Counted from the stretch's first letter, positions 1-6,355 are shown. The stretch: DNA of 10,561 bases from Anaerolineales bacterium (GCA_025966435.1 JAICRQ010000075.1:1-10561); one strand, 5' to 3'. Made by a program: numbers and translations. Notes: generated by a model from the letters alone, not told the origin.

Positions 1-50
1 GTAAGCGCAGTAATGTGTTGAGCTAAGTTGTACTAATGGTCGAGGGCTGA
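1..50 (+). rRNA. 23S rRNA, 3' end (partial)
   Basis: The first ~50 bases match the conserved end of bacterial 23S rRNA: the stretch reading gtactaatggtcgagggctg corresponds to the universal GUACUAAU-x-GUCGAGGGCU element just before the 3' end. The rest of the gene lies upstream of the window. The exact 3' end is approximate, because the closing helix needs the missing 5' end. The 5S gene follows after a spacer of ~83 bp (51-133), in which I see no tRNA. Confidence 0.9.
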
Positions 51-133
51 ATCCCGTGATGTGGAGAACTTATTACTCTTCCACAAGAAATCAAATCAAT
101 CAGTTACTGTTCAGCACTACTATGTGAAATAGT

Positions 134-254
134 CCCTTGGTGATTGGAGCGACGGGGGTACACCCGGTAACATCCCGAACCCGGTAGTTAAGCCCGTCAG
201 CGCCGATGGTACTTGGAGGGCGACCTCCCGGGAGAGTAGGTCATTGCCAAGGGG
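134..254 (+). rRNA. rrf: 5S rRNA
   Basis: Complete 5S rRNA of about 120 nt. The terminal helix I is visible: CCCTTGG at 134-140 pairs with CCAAGGG at 247-253, with possible extension by one or two pairs outward. The interior holds the conserved loop elements with tacacccggtaacatcccgaacccggtagttaagcc and the later gatggtacttggagggcgacctcccgggagagtagg, typical of 5S rRNA. It follows the 23S 3' end in the usual 23S-5S order and is followed at once by a terminator, so it is the last gene of this rRNA operon. Ends are accurate to one or two bases. Confidence 0.95.
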
Positions 255-265
255 CTTTTCAGTAT

Positions 266-296
266 CTCCCGCCAGTGATGGCGGGAGTTCTCTTTT
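266..296 (+). terminator. rRNA operon terminator 1
   Basis: Perfect 8-bp GC-rich stem CTCCCGCC (266-273) / GGCGGGAG (280-287) with loop AGTGAT, followed by the T-rich run ttctctttt (288-296). It lies 12 bp after the 5S rRNA and is a standard intrinsic terminator of the rRNA operon. Confidence 0.85.
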
Positions 297-320
297 AAGT
301 ACCTATCCTGGGGAAAATGG

Positions 321-340
321 AAAGATAACTAAAGATAACT
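321..340. repeat. 10-bp tandem duplication between the two terminators
   Basis: The sequence aaagataact occurs twice back to back (321-330 and 331-340). It is followed by aac, which begins a third partial copy. It is short and may be a replication slippage product or a trace of an insertion. No function is apparent. Confidence 0.6.
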
Positions 341-345
341 AACGT

Positions 346-380
346 AAAAAAGGCTGGCGATTGCCAGCCTTTTTTGTTTT
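346..380. terminator. Intrinsic terminator 2, probably bidirectional
   Basis: Hairpin GGCTGGC (352-358) / GCCAGCC (363-369) with loop GATT. It is flanked by six A on the left (346-351) and by T6-G-T4 on the right, so it can act in either direction. On + it backs up the rRNA terminator. On - it sits just past the stop (398-400) of the decayed serine recombinase and may have been that gene's terminator. Confidence 0.85.
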
Positions 381-397
381 ATTAGGTTTGTTTCTTG

Positions 398-1400
398 CTA
401 CCTCAGCTTGATATCAATCTTCTCTTCGCAGATAGAGATGTGATCGAGCAAGAAGTGTAGGCGCTGATTGACTTCTGCAGGATCGCAGGTCGAAGCCAAC
501 GGGGCAGGTCCGGGATACTCATCAGTTCCTGCAGGGCCCGTGTGTGTTCTTGGCGCGTGACAGTTTCGATTTCTGCTTTAGTCTGTTTTTCGCGCACTTC
601 TTGGACCTCTTCATCAATCTGTTTTTTACGACTTGTATAACGCGCGAGATCCCACTGGCCGGCGAGGTATGCATCCTCGAGGCGCGTAAGCTGAGCATTT
701 AGCTTTTCGAGTTGTTGAGCCGTATTGTCGGGGCTGGGCTAGCAGCCGGATTGGGGGACTCATCGGGAACCAACCCCTGGAGCTTTGCAGCTATCTTATC
801 AATAAGTATCACATGAGGGATATTGATATGTCCTCGGGCGGAGCCATTTCTGCTGCAACGCCAGATCATTCGGTGCTCACCGCGAGGACCATTCCCCTGG
901 CGCCACAATGGATCACCACAGGTCCCGCACCGAAGTAGTCCTGTGAACTGGTTGTTCGAACGTCCACGGTATTGTTTGGTCCGCCGTTTGAGTTCACCCA
1001 GGATGAGTTGGTGAACGGACAAATCCCAGAGAGGAATGTGCCGTCCTTCGCCTTGGTTCACCTGGTCCGCAGGGATACGCCGGTTACGTTTTTTCCGATC
1101 GGTGAGAGGATCCACAACCACTTTGGGTGCACCAAAGCGGACGATGCCGGCATAAAAGGGGTTCCGCAGAATCTCTCGCACCGTCTGCGGGTACCATTTC
1201 TTGCCTTTTGGTGGCTTGACTTTTGACTCGATCAGGTATTCAACAATCTGTCGCGTGGAGTGACCGCTTAACAATAAATCCTTCATCGCAATAACATGCT
1301 GGCTAATGATTGGATCAGGCTCCGGAACGGCTTTTCGGTCAAGTCGCGATCCGGGCTGCGCCGTGAAGAGATCACCAAACTGAATTTGGACGACTACCAT
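398..1400 (-). pseudogene. Large serine recombinase remnant (N-terminal catalytic domain lost, two frameshifts)
   Basis: Remnant of a large serine (resolvase/invertase-type) site-specific recombinase. The similarity starts near 1333, at the recombinase domain (PEPDPIISQHVIAMKDLLLS), and runs through KKWYPQTVREILRNPFYAG, the usual 'tv..iL.Np.Y.G' signature. A zinc ribbon follows (LLRCGTCGDPL ... WRCSRNG; the expected fourth Cys is not obvious, with GHINIPH in its place), then the coiled-coil region. The frame ends at 699, but the coiled coil continues in another frame (AQQLEKLNAQLTRLEDAYLA). This places an indel between 720 and 741, probably at the GGGG run 730-733, because the second frame is closed by a TAG at 739-741. 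A second shift near 497-505 moves the true C-terminus (ASTCDPAEVNQRLHFLLDHI) into a third frame ending at 398-400. The N-terminal resolvase domain with the catalytic serine is absent: the left part is replaced by the opposing tyrosine recombinase fragment. The frame from 1400 to about 1333 is not recombinase-like. It cannot be an active enzyme. Confidence 0.88.
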
Positions 1401-1661
1401 TCGGCAGATGAGAGGCTAGTTGTCCGGGGAAAACGTTCTACACAACGTATAGCATATCTGGGAGACGGAGCAGTTGCTGCTCTTACAGGTTGGCTTGAGA
1501 TTCGTGGGGACGCTACTGGGCCACTCTTCCTTTCAGTGAAGAGAGGCGGGCATCTACGACATGGACGCCGACTCTCACCGCAATCAAGCTACTATTTGCT
1601 GAAAACTCGTGCTGAACGGGCCGGCGTAAAACCTTTTACCCTGAGCATGTATCTGAACTGA
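1296..1661 (+). pseudogene. Tyrosine recombinase (phage-type integrase) internal fragment
   Basis: Fragment of the catalytic domain of a tyrosine recombinase. From about 1350 the frame reads SGLRREEITKLNLDDY, the box I motif with the first catalytic arginine. A β-hairpin stretch follows with the lysine motif (RGKRSTQRIAYLG), then LSPQSSYYLLKTRAERAGVKPF, which in intact enzymes leads straight into the 'HDLRHT' box II. Here the similarity stops at KPF (about 1636) and the frame closes eight codons later at 1661. The second catalytic segment (H-x-x-R, H/W and the nucleophilic tyrosine) is therefore gone, as is the N-terminal SAM-like DNA-binding domain. The start at 1296 is only the first ATG of the open frame, and residues 1-18 overlap the serine-recombinase remnant on the other strand. 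It is inactive. Confidence 0.82.
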
Positions 1662-1748
1662 AATCAATAAAAGATGCTCGATCTCGCTACACACCTTTTG
1701 CTGCTCCAAATCTGCATTTTCTCGATTAGTCAGAGACGCGTAATCAGG

Positions 1749-1976
1749 CGCCTGCTCAAATCACTCTACGGATAGGACGAGCTGTCGGATAATGTCTTAC
1801 AAGCCTTAGGGAAGGAAACGATTAAGATGGAGCGTGAGTTCAACCGCCAGGCCGGATTTACAAAACAGAACAACCGCCTGCCAAAGTGGATGACCGAGTA
1901 GGCAATCCCCGAGACCGGTCACGCATCCGACGTAAGCGACGAAGTCCTCGACCATATCTTGGATGGGATCGAATAG
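1749..1976 (+). pseudogene. Aldehyde:ferredoxin oxidoreductase C-terminal remnant
   Basis: One frame over 1749-1976 encodes about 75 residues resembling the extreme C-terminus of tungsten-dependent aldehyde:ferredoxin oxidoreductases. It reads LLKSLYG-stop-DEL, then ALGKETIKMEREFNRQAGFT, then NNRLPKWMTE-stop-AIPETG, then HASDVSDEVLDHI, ending with TAG at 1974-1976. Known family pattern: 'LG...L.mEReFN..AGF....DrLP.f..eEplP.tg..fdv.deeld'. Two in-frame TAG codons interrupt it, at 1770-1772 and 1896-1898. The second sits where the family usually has Glu (GAG to TAG is a single change). The catalytic domains, the [4Fe-4S]-binding and the cofactor-binding parts are all missing. It is a clear degenerate scrap, probably left by deletion when the neighbouring recombinase remnants were brought in. 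Confidence 0.75.
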
Positions 1977-2005
1977 GGTTAAAGGTTTAAGGGTGCAGAT
2001 TCAAC

Positions 2006-2041
2006 GGCTGCAGGTTGGATGTTTTTTTCCAGCCTTCAGCC
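2006..2041. terminator. Imperfect 14-bp hairpin behind the oxidoreductase remnant
   Basis: Stem 2006-2019 (GGCTGCAGGTTGGA) against 2028-2041 (TCCAGCCTTCAGCC) pairs over 14 positions with one C·T mismatch and one T·G wobble. The loop contains a T-run (2022-2028). It lies 29 bp after the TAG that ends the aldehyde:ferredoxin oxidoreductase remnant, so it may be that gene's old terminator. There is no T-run after the stem, so the call is weak. Confidence 0.4.
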
Positions 2042-2060
2042 GCATATAACTTTCCGGTAG

Positions 2061-2213
2061 GTCACGCTTGTCGAATATCCCGCCCTAGCAGGGCAGCGTG
2101 ACATTATTGGTTACGAAACGGATGGTTCTGAACCGCATCACCCCGAATTGATCACCCGGGCCGCTCCGGAAGGCGATCCGATCACCATGTATAACTACGA
2201 GCAGAACCAGTGA
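2061..2213 (+). pseudogene. Unidentified C-terminal-like gene fragment
   Basis: An open frame without a start codon, closed upstream by TAG at 2058-2060, encodes 50 residues ending at TGA 2211-2213. The stretch DIIGYETDGSEPHHPELITR followed by APEGDPITMYNYEQNQ looks protein-like rather than random. The 'GYE.D' pattern followed by a segment ending in 'mt.Y' recalls the C-terminal domain of N,N-dimethylformamidase large-subunit-like proteins, but I cannot confirm this by eye. It lies among recombinase and oxidoreductase scraps and is most simply another degraded fragment. It could also be a chance open frame. Confidence 0.3.
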
Positions 2214-2404
2214 AATGACGTGCTACGCTTTTTCATCTCAAGCGTAACAACTCAGGACTTGTCCTGTCCTCAGTTAGGGAAAAGAGTTATAGGACGCCAT
2301 TTATTAAATGCATTCAGACACTCTATTTATGGGATCAGTAATCTGAAGGCTTGACTCAGATACGTTGATAATTTTTTGCCAGGGAATCCGCGTGTTTCCT
2401 CTAT
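2214..2404. other. Non-coding stretch with two short inverted repeats
   Basis: No credible gene is visible here. Two palindromic elements lie close together. The first is TACGCTT (2224-2230) / AAGCGTA (2240-2246). The second is AACTCAGGAC (2249-2258) / GTCCTCAGTT (2266-2275), ten positions with one C·C mismatch and a 7-nt loop. They could be decayed ends of a mobile element or terminator-like structures between the + strand remnants and the convergent gene at 2405-3088. The rest is AT-richer and featureless to me. Confidence 0.35.
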
Positions 2405-3088
2405 TCAATTTCTTCTAGGACAAGCGCCGAGTCCACAAGACTCTTCAGGCAGCTTTTTGCAGGCAATCGTCCATACCTGTAGGGCGTTAAAAAGTAATGG
2501 GTGCACTACACTTTCTCCTATACCAAACAGGGATGCGGTTTTCACTTGTCTCTTCGAAAGGGGAATAAGCAGATTTTCCCAGCCCTGCAGACTCAGGCCC
2601 CCTATGCGATGAATCAGATCCAGCCAGCGTGCCGAAATCACAGGTCCAGCCAGAACGGGGAATGTAGCCCGGTTTTGTTGTAGATAACTTTGCAGCATTT
2701 GAGCGTTATCTTTATTGACATGGATTAACTCTCTCCATGAACCTTTGAAGCGGCCCTGTACGCCACGGCAAATCTGCCACCAGACACGCGGGATATGCTG
2801 TCCACCAAGAAGGCGACTCTCCTGCATGGAGGCAAGTACCTGTTGCGAGGATTGGTAGGCTACCAGTGAGGGATTCAGCAACCAATGTCCGGCAAGTGAC
2901 GCTAGCTTGGACCAGCGTTCACGGCTGAGCGTGTTGATATCCAATACCACCCCCAGGGCCAGGATGGTCAATCGCTGCTCGAGGTCCTCGACAGTGCTTA
3001 CAACCCGCGCTGGTTCATGCTGACCACATAACCCGCGCGGATGTTGGTGGAATGCCCGGACAAGAGGCGATGATAAAGTCATATTCAT
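2405..3088 (-). CDS. Conserved-looking hypothetical protein, 227 residues
   Basis: I do not recognise the family. From ATG at 3088 the product is soluble, with no signal peptide or membrane segment. Visible features are a helical region around residues 33-70 (VEDLEQRLTILALGVVLDIN), a tryptophan-rich patch (RVWWQICRGVQGRFKGSW, about 101-118), a hydrophobic core with TFPVLAGPVISARWLDLIHR (142-161), then GGLSLQGW. The C-terminus is cysteine-bearing: C210, C218 and C223 in IACKKLPEESCGLGACPRRN. The spacing C-x7-C-x4-C plus proline loosely recalls the iron-sulfur loop of helix-hairpin-helix DNA glycosylases, but one cysteine and the HhH signature are not evident, so no function is assigned. The frame is open for 49 codons further up (to 3235), but that part reads as low-complexity non-coding sequence and contains the duplicated TACTGATTGTAA element. 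No good ribosome binding site precedes 3088 or the second ATG at 3082, so the start is uncertain. Confidence 0.6.
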   Translation of the reverse strand: MNMTLSSPLVRAFHQHPRGLCGQHEPARVVSTVEDLEQRLTILALGVVLDINTLSRERWSKLASLAGHWLLNPSLVAYQSSQQVLASMQESRLLGGQHIPRVWWQICRGVQGRFKGSWRELIHVNKDNAQMLQSYLQQNRATFPVLAGPVISARWLDLIHRIGGLSLQGWENLLIPLSKRQVKTASLFGIGESVVHPLLFNALQVWTIACKKLPEESCGLGACPRRN

Positions 3089-3127
3089 CTTGGATAAACA
3101 ACATGAGGGAAACCGCGGCCTCCCTCG

Positions 3128-3193
3128 TACTGATTGTAACGGCATCCGTTGGTTGGGCAGGCCCTTTGTCGCAGCATAACATACTGATTGTAA
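3128..3193. repeat. Duplicated 12-mer TACTGATTGTAA upstream of the 227-residue gene
   Basis: TACTGATTGTAA occurs at 3128-3139 and again at 3182-3193, in direct orientation, 54 bp apart. Each has partial dyad symmetry (TAC...GTA). They lie in the 297-bp gap (3089-3385) between the two divergent genes and just upstream of the likely start of the - strand gene. A pair of regulator binding sites is one reading; a small slippage duplicate is another. Confidence 0.4.
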
Positions 3194-3304
3194 TCCCCTT
3201 TGATGAGTGAAAATAAATGGCCATGCTGATGGCATTAAAAATAAAGAGACAACTTAATGAGTCACATACCTTGTAACCCATGCTTGCAAGCTAGACACTT
3301 GTAA

Positions 3305-3344
3305 TCGACGAATAACTACCGAATTTCTTATAATTGGGTACAAT
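3305..3344 (+). promoter_or_regulatory. Candidate promoter for the secreted MBL protein
   Basis: A perfect -10 hexamer TATAAT lies at 3329-3334, 51 bp before the ATG. A second -10-like TACAAT lies at 3339-3344. No convincing -35 box sits at 16-18 bp. TTGTAA at 3299-3304 resembles one but is 24 bp from TATAAT. The call rests on the -10 and on its position before a gene with a strong ribosome binding site. Confidence 0.35.
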
Positions 3345-3385
3345 CAAACCAGTCGTCCTGACCATTAGCTTCGAGGAGGAACCCC

Positions 3386-6208
3386 ATGTCCAAAACGCGT
3401 TTGTTGGCCCCGGCTTTGTTGACCATCCTCGTCCTCCTTTTATCAACTGTTTCCCCAACTCTTGCAGCCGATTCACCAAACCCAGGCGATGTCCTGATCA
3501 ACGAATACGTTGCGAACGCAACCACGGAATGGGTTGAACTCTACAACACCACCTCTCTCAACCTGGATATCTCCGGTTTCTACATTGACGATATAGCCGG
3601 GGGCGGCGGTGCGCCAAAGGTCGTGCCTGCCAGCACCATACTCATGGCAGGCGGCTACTATGTCATGACCTTTAGCAGCGTTCTGAACAACACGGGAGAC
3701 GATGTCCGTTTCCTTGATCCTACCCAGACAGTTGTCCACGACAGCACCAGCTATACGAGCGCGACTGCGGGTCATTCCTGGTACCGCTCCCCGGACGGCG
3801 GTGCCTGGAGTCCCACCGAGAGCAGCAGTCCCACACAGGGGTCTGCCAATCCAGGTGGTGGACCCTCCATCAACCCCGGCGATGTGGTCGTCAATGAATA
3901 TGTTGCCAACAGCACTATAGAATGGGTCGAACTGTACAACACCACCGGTTCCTCTCTGGACATCTCCGGTTACTACATCGACGATATTGTCGGTGGAGGC
4001 GGCGCACCGCAAGCCATCCCCGCCGGAACCACCATTCCTGCAGACGGGTTCTACACAATGAACCTGAGTAACTATCTCAACAACGGGGGTGATTCTGTAC
4101 GTTTTCTTGACCCATTACAAACGACAGTTATTGACAGCACATCCTACAGTTTTTCCACTCTTGAATACTCCTGGTATCGTCTCACGGATGGCGGCGCCTG
4201 GAGTGCGGAAGAGACAGACAGTCCCACCAAGAACGCCTCCAACACCCCGCCTGCCGGGCCGGGCGACGTAGTTATCAATGAATTCCTCGCCAATAGCACG
4301 ATCGAATGGGTTGAACTGTACAACACCACCCTGCAGACGAAAGATATCTCCGGCTATTACATCGACGATATCGCTGCAGGCGGCGGGTCACCCATCGCCA
4401 TTCCCGCCAGTACGGTCATCCCTGCCGGTGGCTACTATGTGCTGGAATTCAGCAGTTTTCTAAATAATGGAGGCGACGATGTACGCTTCCTTGACCCCGC
4501 CCAAACCATAGTTCTTGATGCATATACCTATTCATCCTCTACGGCTGGTTTTTCTTGGTACCGTTATCCTGATGGAGGCGCCTGGGCAACCCTGGAAACT
4601 AGCGTCCCCACAGCTGGCGCGCGCAACCCCGGCACGGGAGATGTCCCCTGGACGCCCGGCACCTTCGAGATCCGCATCTTCGATGTGGAACAGGGCGATA
4701 GCCAGCTCATCATCTTCCCCTCCGGCTTCTCCATCCTGATCGATGTGCGCGAGGCATCATGGAACACCGGGCAAGGGGCCGCCTTGATCGCCCAAAAGAT
4801 CCAGTCCATCACCGGCGGCACGCACGTTAACGTCGGCGTCCTGAGCCATCACCATCTCGATCACATTGGCTATGCCGGGTACGGCGGATTCTGGGGGTTG
4901 ATGGAAACCCATGGCATCACTTTTGACAAAATCATTGACCGTAACGCAGGCGCATGGGTGGATGGCTTCGGTGGGGGAACAGTGGATGGCATATGCGATC
5001 CCGATCTTGAAATCCAGTGGTATAACGCCGGGACGCAATCGGGCACGAGTCGCAACTGGCTGTGTTACGCCACCGACTCGGCCAACACGAAGATCTATCC
5101 GATTCGTCAGGTTGCCCAACTCGGCTCCACCTCGCAAATCGACCCGCCGGATGCGGGGGGCATCGTTGAAATCGTCCAAGTGGACGGAGATGGCGTTATG
5201 ATGGTGGACGGTGTCACACCCATCCAGGGTGATCATACTGCCGACCCAGTCCCACCGAGCGAGAACGATTACTCGATAGCGATCAAGATCAGGTTTGGGA
5301 CCATCGATTATGCCACCGCAGGTGATTCGGACGGTGAGTATGCCACCTCACAATGGGGGTACACCTACAACGATGTGGAAGCTATCCTCGCCCCACGCTT
5401 CGGTCAGGTCGATGTGTTGCGCGCCAATCACCACGGCTCCGGGCACTCGACCAGTCAGTTTTACGTTGACAACCTTGATCCGGATGCTTCAGCCATCTCC
5501 TGCGGGAATAATACTTATGGTCATCCCGGCCAGGCTGTCCTCGACAGGCTGCTGGCAACGGGCGACGTATACCTGACCAACCTGTGTGATACCACGCGGA
5601 TTTACGGAGCGGCGGTCATTGTCAACGGCGATATTATCCTCAAGTCGAATGATGGCGTGAACTACACGATCAACGGGGTGGCCTATGTAGCCAGCGATCC
5701 GGTGCTCGCAACGAATACCCCGTTGCCAACCACGACCAACACTTCTTTACCAACCGCGACGAATACCTCTTTACCAACCGCAACGAACACACCGTTACCG
5801 AACGCGACCAATACCTCACCACCGCCAACCGCGACAAACACACCGGCAGGTAGCTCCTCGATGCACGTTGCTGACCTGGATGCGGTCACCCTGAGCCATC
5901 AGGGCGGAAAATGGAGCGCCACAATCACGATTCAGATCGTGGACAACACGGGTGCTCCAGTAGCAAACGCCACCATCAACGGTACCTGGAGTGGGGCGCA
6001 CAGTGGCTCTGGTTCCTGCATCACAAATGCTGCTGGACATTGTTCCGTTCAGAGCCCCCAGGTGCCTAAGGGAGGTCCGGGGAACGCCACAATGACCTGG
6101 ACAGTCACGAATGTGACCCATTCCACGCTCACCTACAACTCGGCATCGAATACGGATCCTGATGGCGATAGCAATGGCACGAGCATTACGGCCAATAAAC
6201 CAAACTAA
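3386..6208 (+). CDS. Secreted three-LTD, ComEC-type metallo-beta-lactamase protein
   Basis: Exported protein of 940 residues. The start is fixed by AGGAGGA at 3374-3380, five bases before ATG. A Sec signal peptide (MSKTRLLAPALLTILVLLLS, cleavage near TLA-ADS, about residue 27-28) is followed by three lamin tail domains at about 33-153, 160-283 and 290-415. Each begins with GDV-x-x-NE, contains WVELYNTT, a YIDDI-gGGG loop, LNN-gGDDVRFLDP and SWYR-x-DGGAW. A metallo-beta-lactamase domain of the ComEC/Rec2 type spans about 427-770. Its metal ligands are in H488-HHLD-H493 (the HxHxDH motif), D647 in TAGDSDG, and H682-H683 in NHHGSGHS, with H713 in YGHPGQ. FDVEQGDSQLIIF is the usual first strand. 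Next comes a Thr/Pro linker (777-822) of NT-x-LPTAT units. The last part (about 823-940, from SMHVADLD to DPDGDSNGTSITANKPN) is an Ig-like domain seen in many exported Chloroflexota proteins. Family knowledge suggests a phosphodiesterase or nuclease acting outside the membrane, since ComEC-type MBL domains are proposed nucleases. LTD domains are often joined to nucleases or bind surfaces. The substrate is unknown. All metal ligands seem intact. Confidence 0.9.
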   Translation: MSKTRLLAPALLTILVLLLSTVSPTLAADSPNPGDVLINEYVANATTEWVELYNTTSLNLDISGFYIDDIAGGGGAPKVVPASTILMAGGYYVMTFSSVLNNTGDDVRFLDPTQTVVHDSTSYTSATAGHSWYRSPDGGAWSPTESSSPTQGSANPGGGPSINPGDVVVNEYVANSTIEWVELYNTTGSSLDISGYYIDDIVGGGGAPQAIPAGTTIPADGFYTMNLSNYLNNGGDSVRFLDPLQTTVIDSTSYSFSTLEYSWYRLTDGGAWSAEETDSPTKNASNTPPAGPGDVVINEFLANSTIEWVELYNTTLQTKDISGYYIDDIAAGGGSPIAIPASTVIPAGGYYVLEFSSFLNNGGDDVRFLDPAQTIVLDAYTYSSSTAGFSWYRYPDGGAWATLETSVPTAGARNPGTGDVPWTPGTFEIRIFDVEQGDSQLIIFPSGFSILIDVREASWNTGQGAALIAQKIQSITGGTHVNVGVLSHHHLDHIGYAGYGGFWGLMETHGITFDKIIDRNAGAWVDGFGGGTVDGICDPDLEIQWYNAGTQSGTSRNWLCYATDSANTKIYPIRQVAQLGSTSQIDPPDAGGIVEIVQVDGDGVMMVDGVTPIQGDHTADPVPPSENDYSIAIKIRFGTIDYATAGDSDGEYATSQWGYTYNDVEAILAPRFGQVDVLRANHHGSGHSTSQFYVDNLDPDASAISCGNNTYGHPGQAVLDRLLATGDVYLTNLCDTTRIYGAAVIVNGDIILKSNDGVNYTINGVAYVASDPVLATNTPLPTTTNTSLPTATNTSLPTATNTPLPNATNTSPPPTATNTPAGSSSMHVADLDAVTLSHQGGKWSATITIQIVDNTGAPVANATINGTWSGAHSGSGSCITNAAGHCSVQSPQVPKGGPGNATMTWTVTNVTHSTLTYNSASNTDPDGDSNGTSITANKPN
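3481..4625 (+). repeat. Three tandem LTD-coding repeats
   Basis: Three related segments start at about 3481, 3875 and 4256, roughly 394 and 381 bp apart. They share stretches at DNA level such as gaatgggttgaactctacaa, gaatgggtcgaactgtacaa and gaatgggttgaactgtacaa, and the segments coding for WVELYNTT and DDVRFLDP. This indicates intragenic duplication of one domain followed by divergence. Copies two and three look closest to each other by eye. Confidence 0.8.
5714..5851 (+). repeat. 24-bp coding minisatellite (Thr/Pro linker)
   Basis: Units of 24 bp (one of 27) encode NTPLPTTT, NTSLPTAT, NTSLPTAT, NTPLPNAT and NTSPPPTAT, ending in NTPAG. Copies two and three are almost identical at DNA level, so the array is a likely site of copy-number change. 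The protein segment is a flexible, probably extended spacer between the MBL domain and the C-terminal domain. Confidence 0.8.
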
Positions 6209-6215
6209 TTTAATG

Positions 6216-6234
6216 AAACCAACATGATTGGTTT
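6216..6234 (+). terminator. Small hairpin after the MBL gene
   Basis: AAACCAA (6216-6222) / TTGGTTT (6228-6234) is a perfect 7-bp stem with a 5-nt loop, 8 bp behind the TAA of the 940-residue gene. It ends in TTT and then TATAGGG. It is weak alone but directly precedes a much larger hairpin. Confidence 0.4.
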
Positions 6235-6244
6235 ATAGGGACCA

Positions 6245-6287
6245 TGAACAATGAAGTGCCTCCACCTCGAAGGCACTTTATTGTTCA
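6245..6287. terminator. Long 17-bp hairpin terminator
   Basis: TGAACAATGAAGTGCCT (6245-6261) pairs with AGGCACTTTATTGTTCA (6271-6287) over 17 positions with a single G·T wobble and a 9-nt loop. There is no terminal T-run, but the stem is A/T-flanked on both sides. It lies between the 940-residue gene and the lipoprotein gene. The likely role is termination or mRNA 3'-end protection, which separates the two genes transcriptionally. Confidence 0.65.
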
Positions 6288-6322
6288 TCAGCAAATCCGA
6301 CGATATAAAGGAATTAGAACAC

Positions 6323-6355
6323 TTGATTAAGCCTGGTCAACGCATTTGATACACT
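6323..6355 (+). promoter_or_regulatory. Candidate promoter for the lipoprotein gene (possibly leaderless)
   Basis: TTGATT at 6323-6328 and TTTGATACACT at 6345-6355 resemble -35 and extended -10 elements. The -10 (TACACT, 6350-6355) directly abuts the first ATG at 6356, and the spacer is longer than usual (21 bp). A start of transcription ~7 bp on would fall at the second ATG (6362), giving a leaderless message. No ribosome binding site is visible in front of either ATG, which fits this reading. Confidence 0.3.

Noticed and set aside
51..133. tRNA in the 23S-5S spacer
   Set aside because: There is no acceptor stem or T-loop consensus, and the spacer is only ~83 bp.
1643..1729. Open frame EHVSELKSIKDARSRYTPFA... 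ending in TAG, after the tyrosine recombinase fragment
   Set aside because: Only 28 codons with no start and no recognised family. An open frame of this length arises easily by chance, though it could be another small scrap.
1770..1898. TAG codons in the oxidoreductase remnant read as pyrrolysine or suppressed amber
   Set aside because: Only the last 75 codons remain, no full gene is present, and the surroundings are all decayed. Point mutation in a pseudogene is simpler.
3015..3281. 88-codon frame on - overlapping the 5' part of the 227-residue gene
   Set aside because: It overlaps a better frame, has no ribosome binding site and shows unconvincing composition.
3473..5236. Antisense frames of 159-179 codons inside the 940-residue gene
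   Set aside because: The + strand frame has clear domains and a strong ribosome binding site. The antisense frames are shadows of GC-biased codons.
5714..5851. CRISPR-like short tandem repeat
   Set aside because: The units are contiguous without spacers and in frame within a Thr/Pro protein linker.
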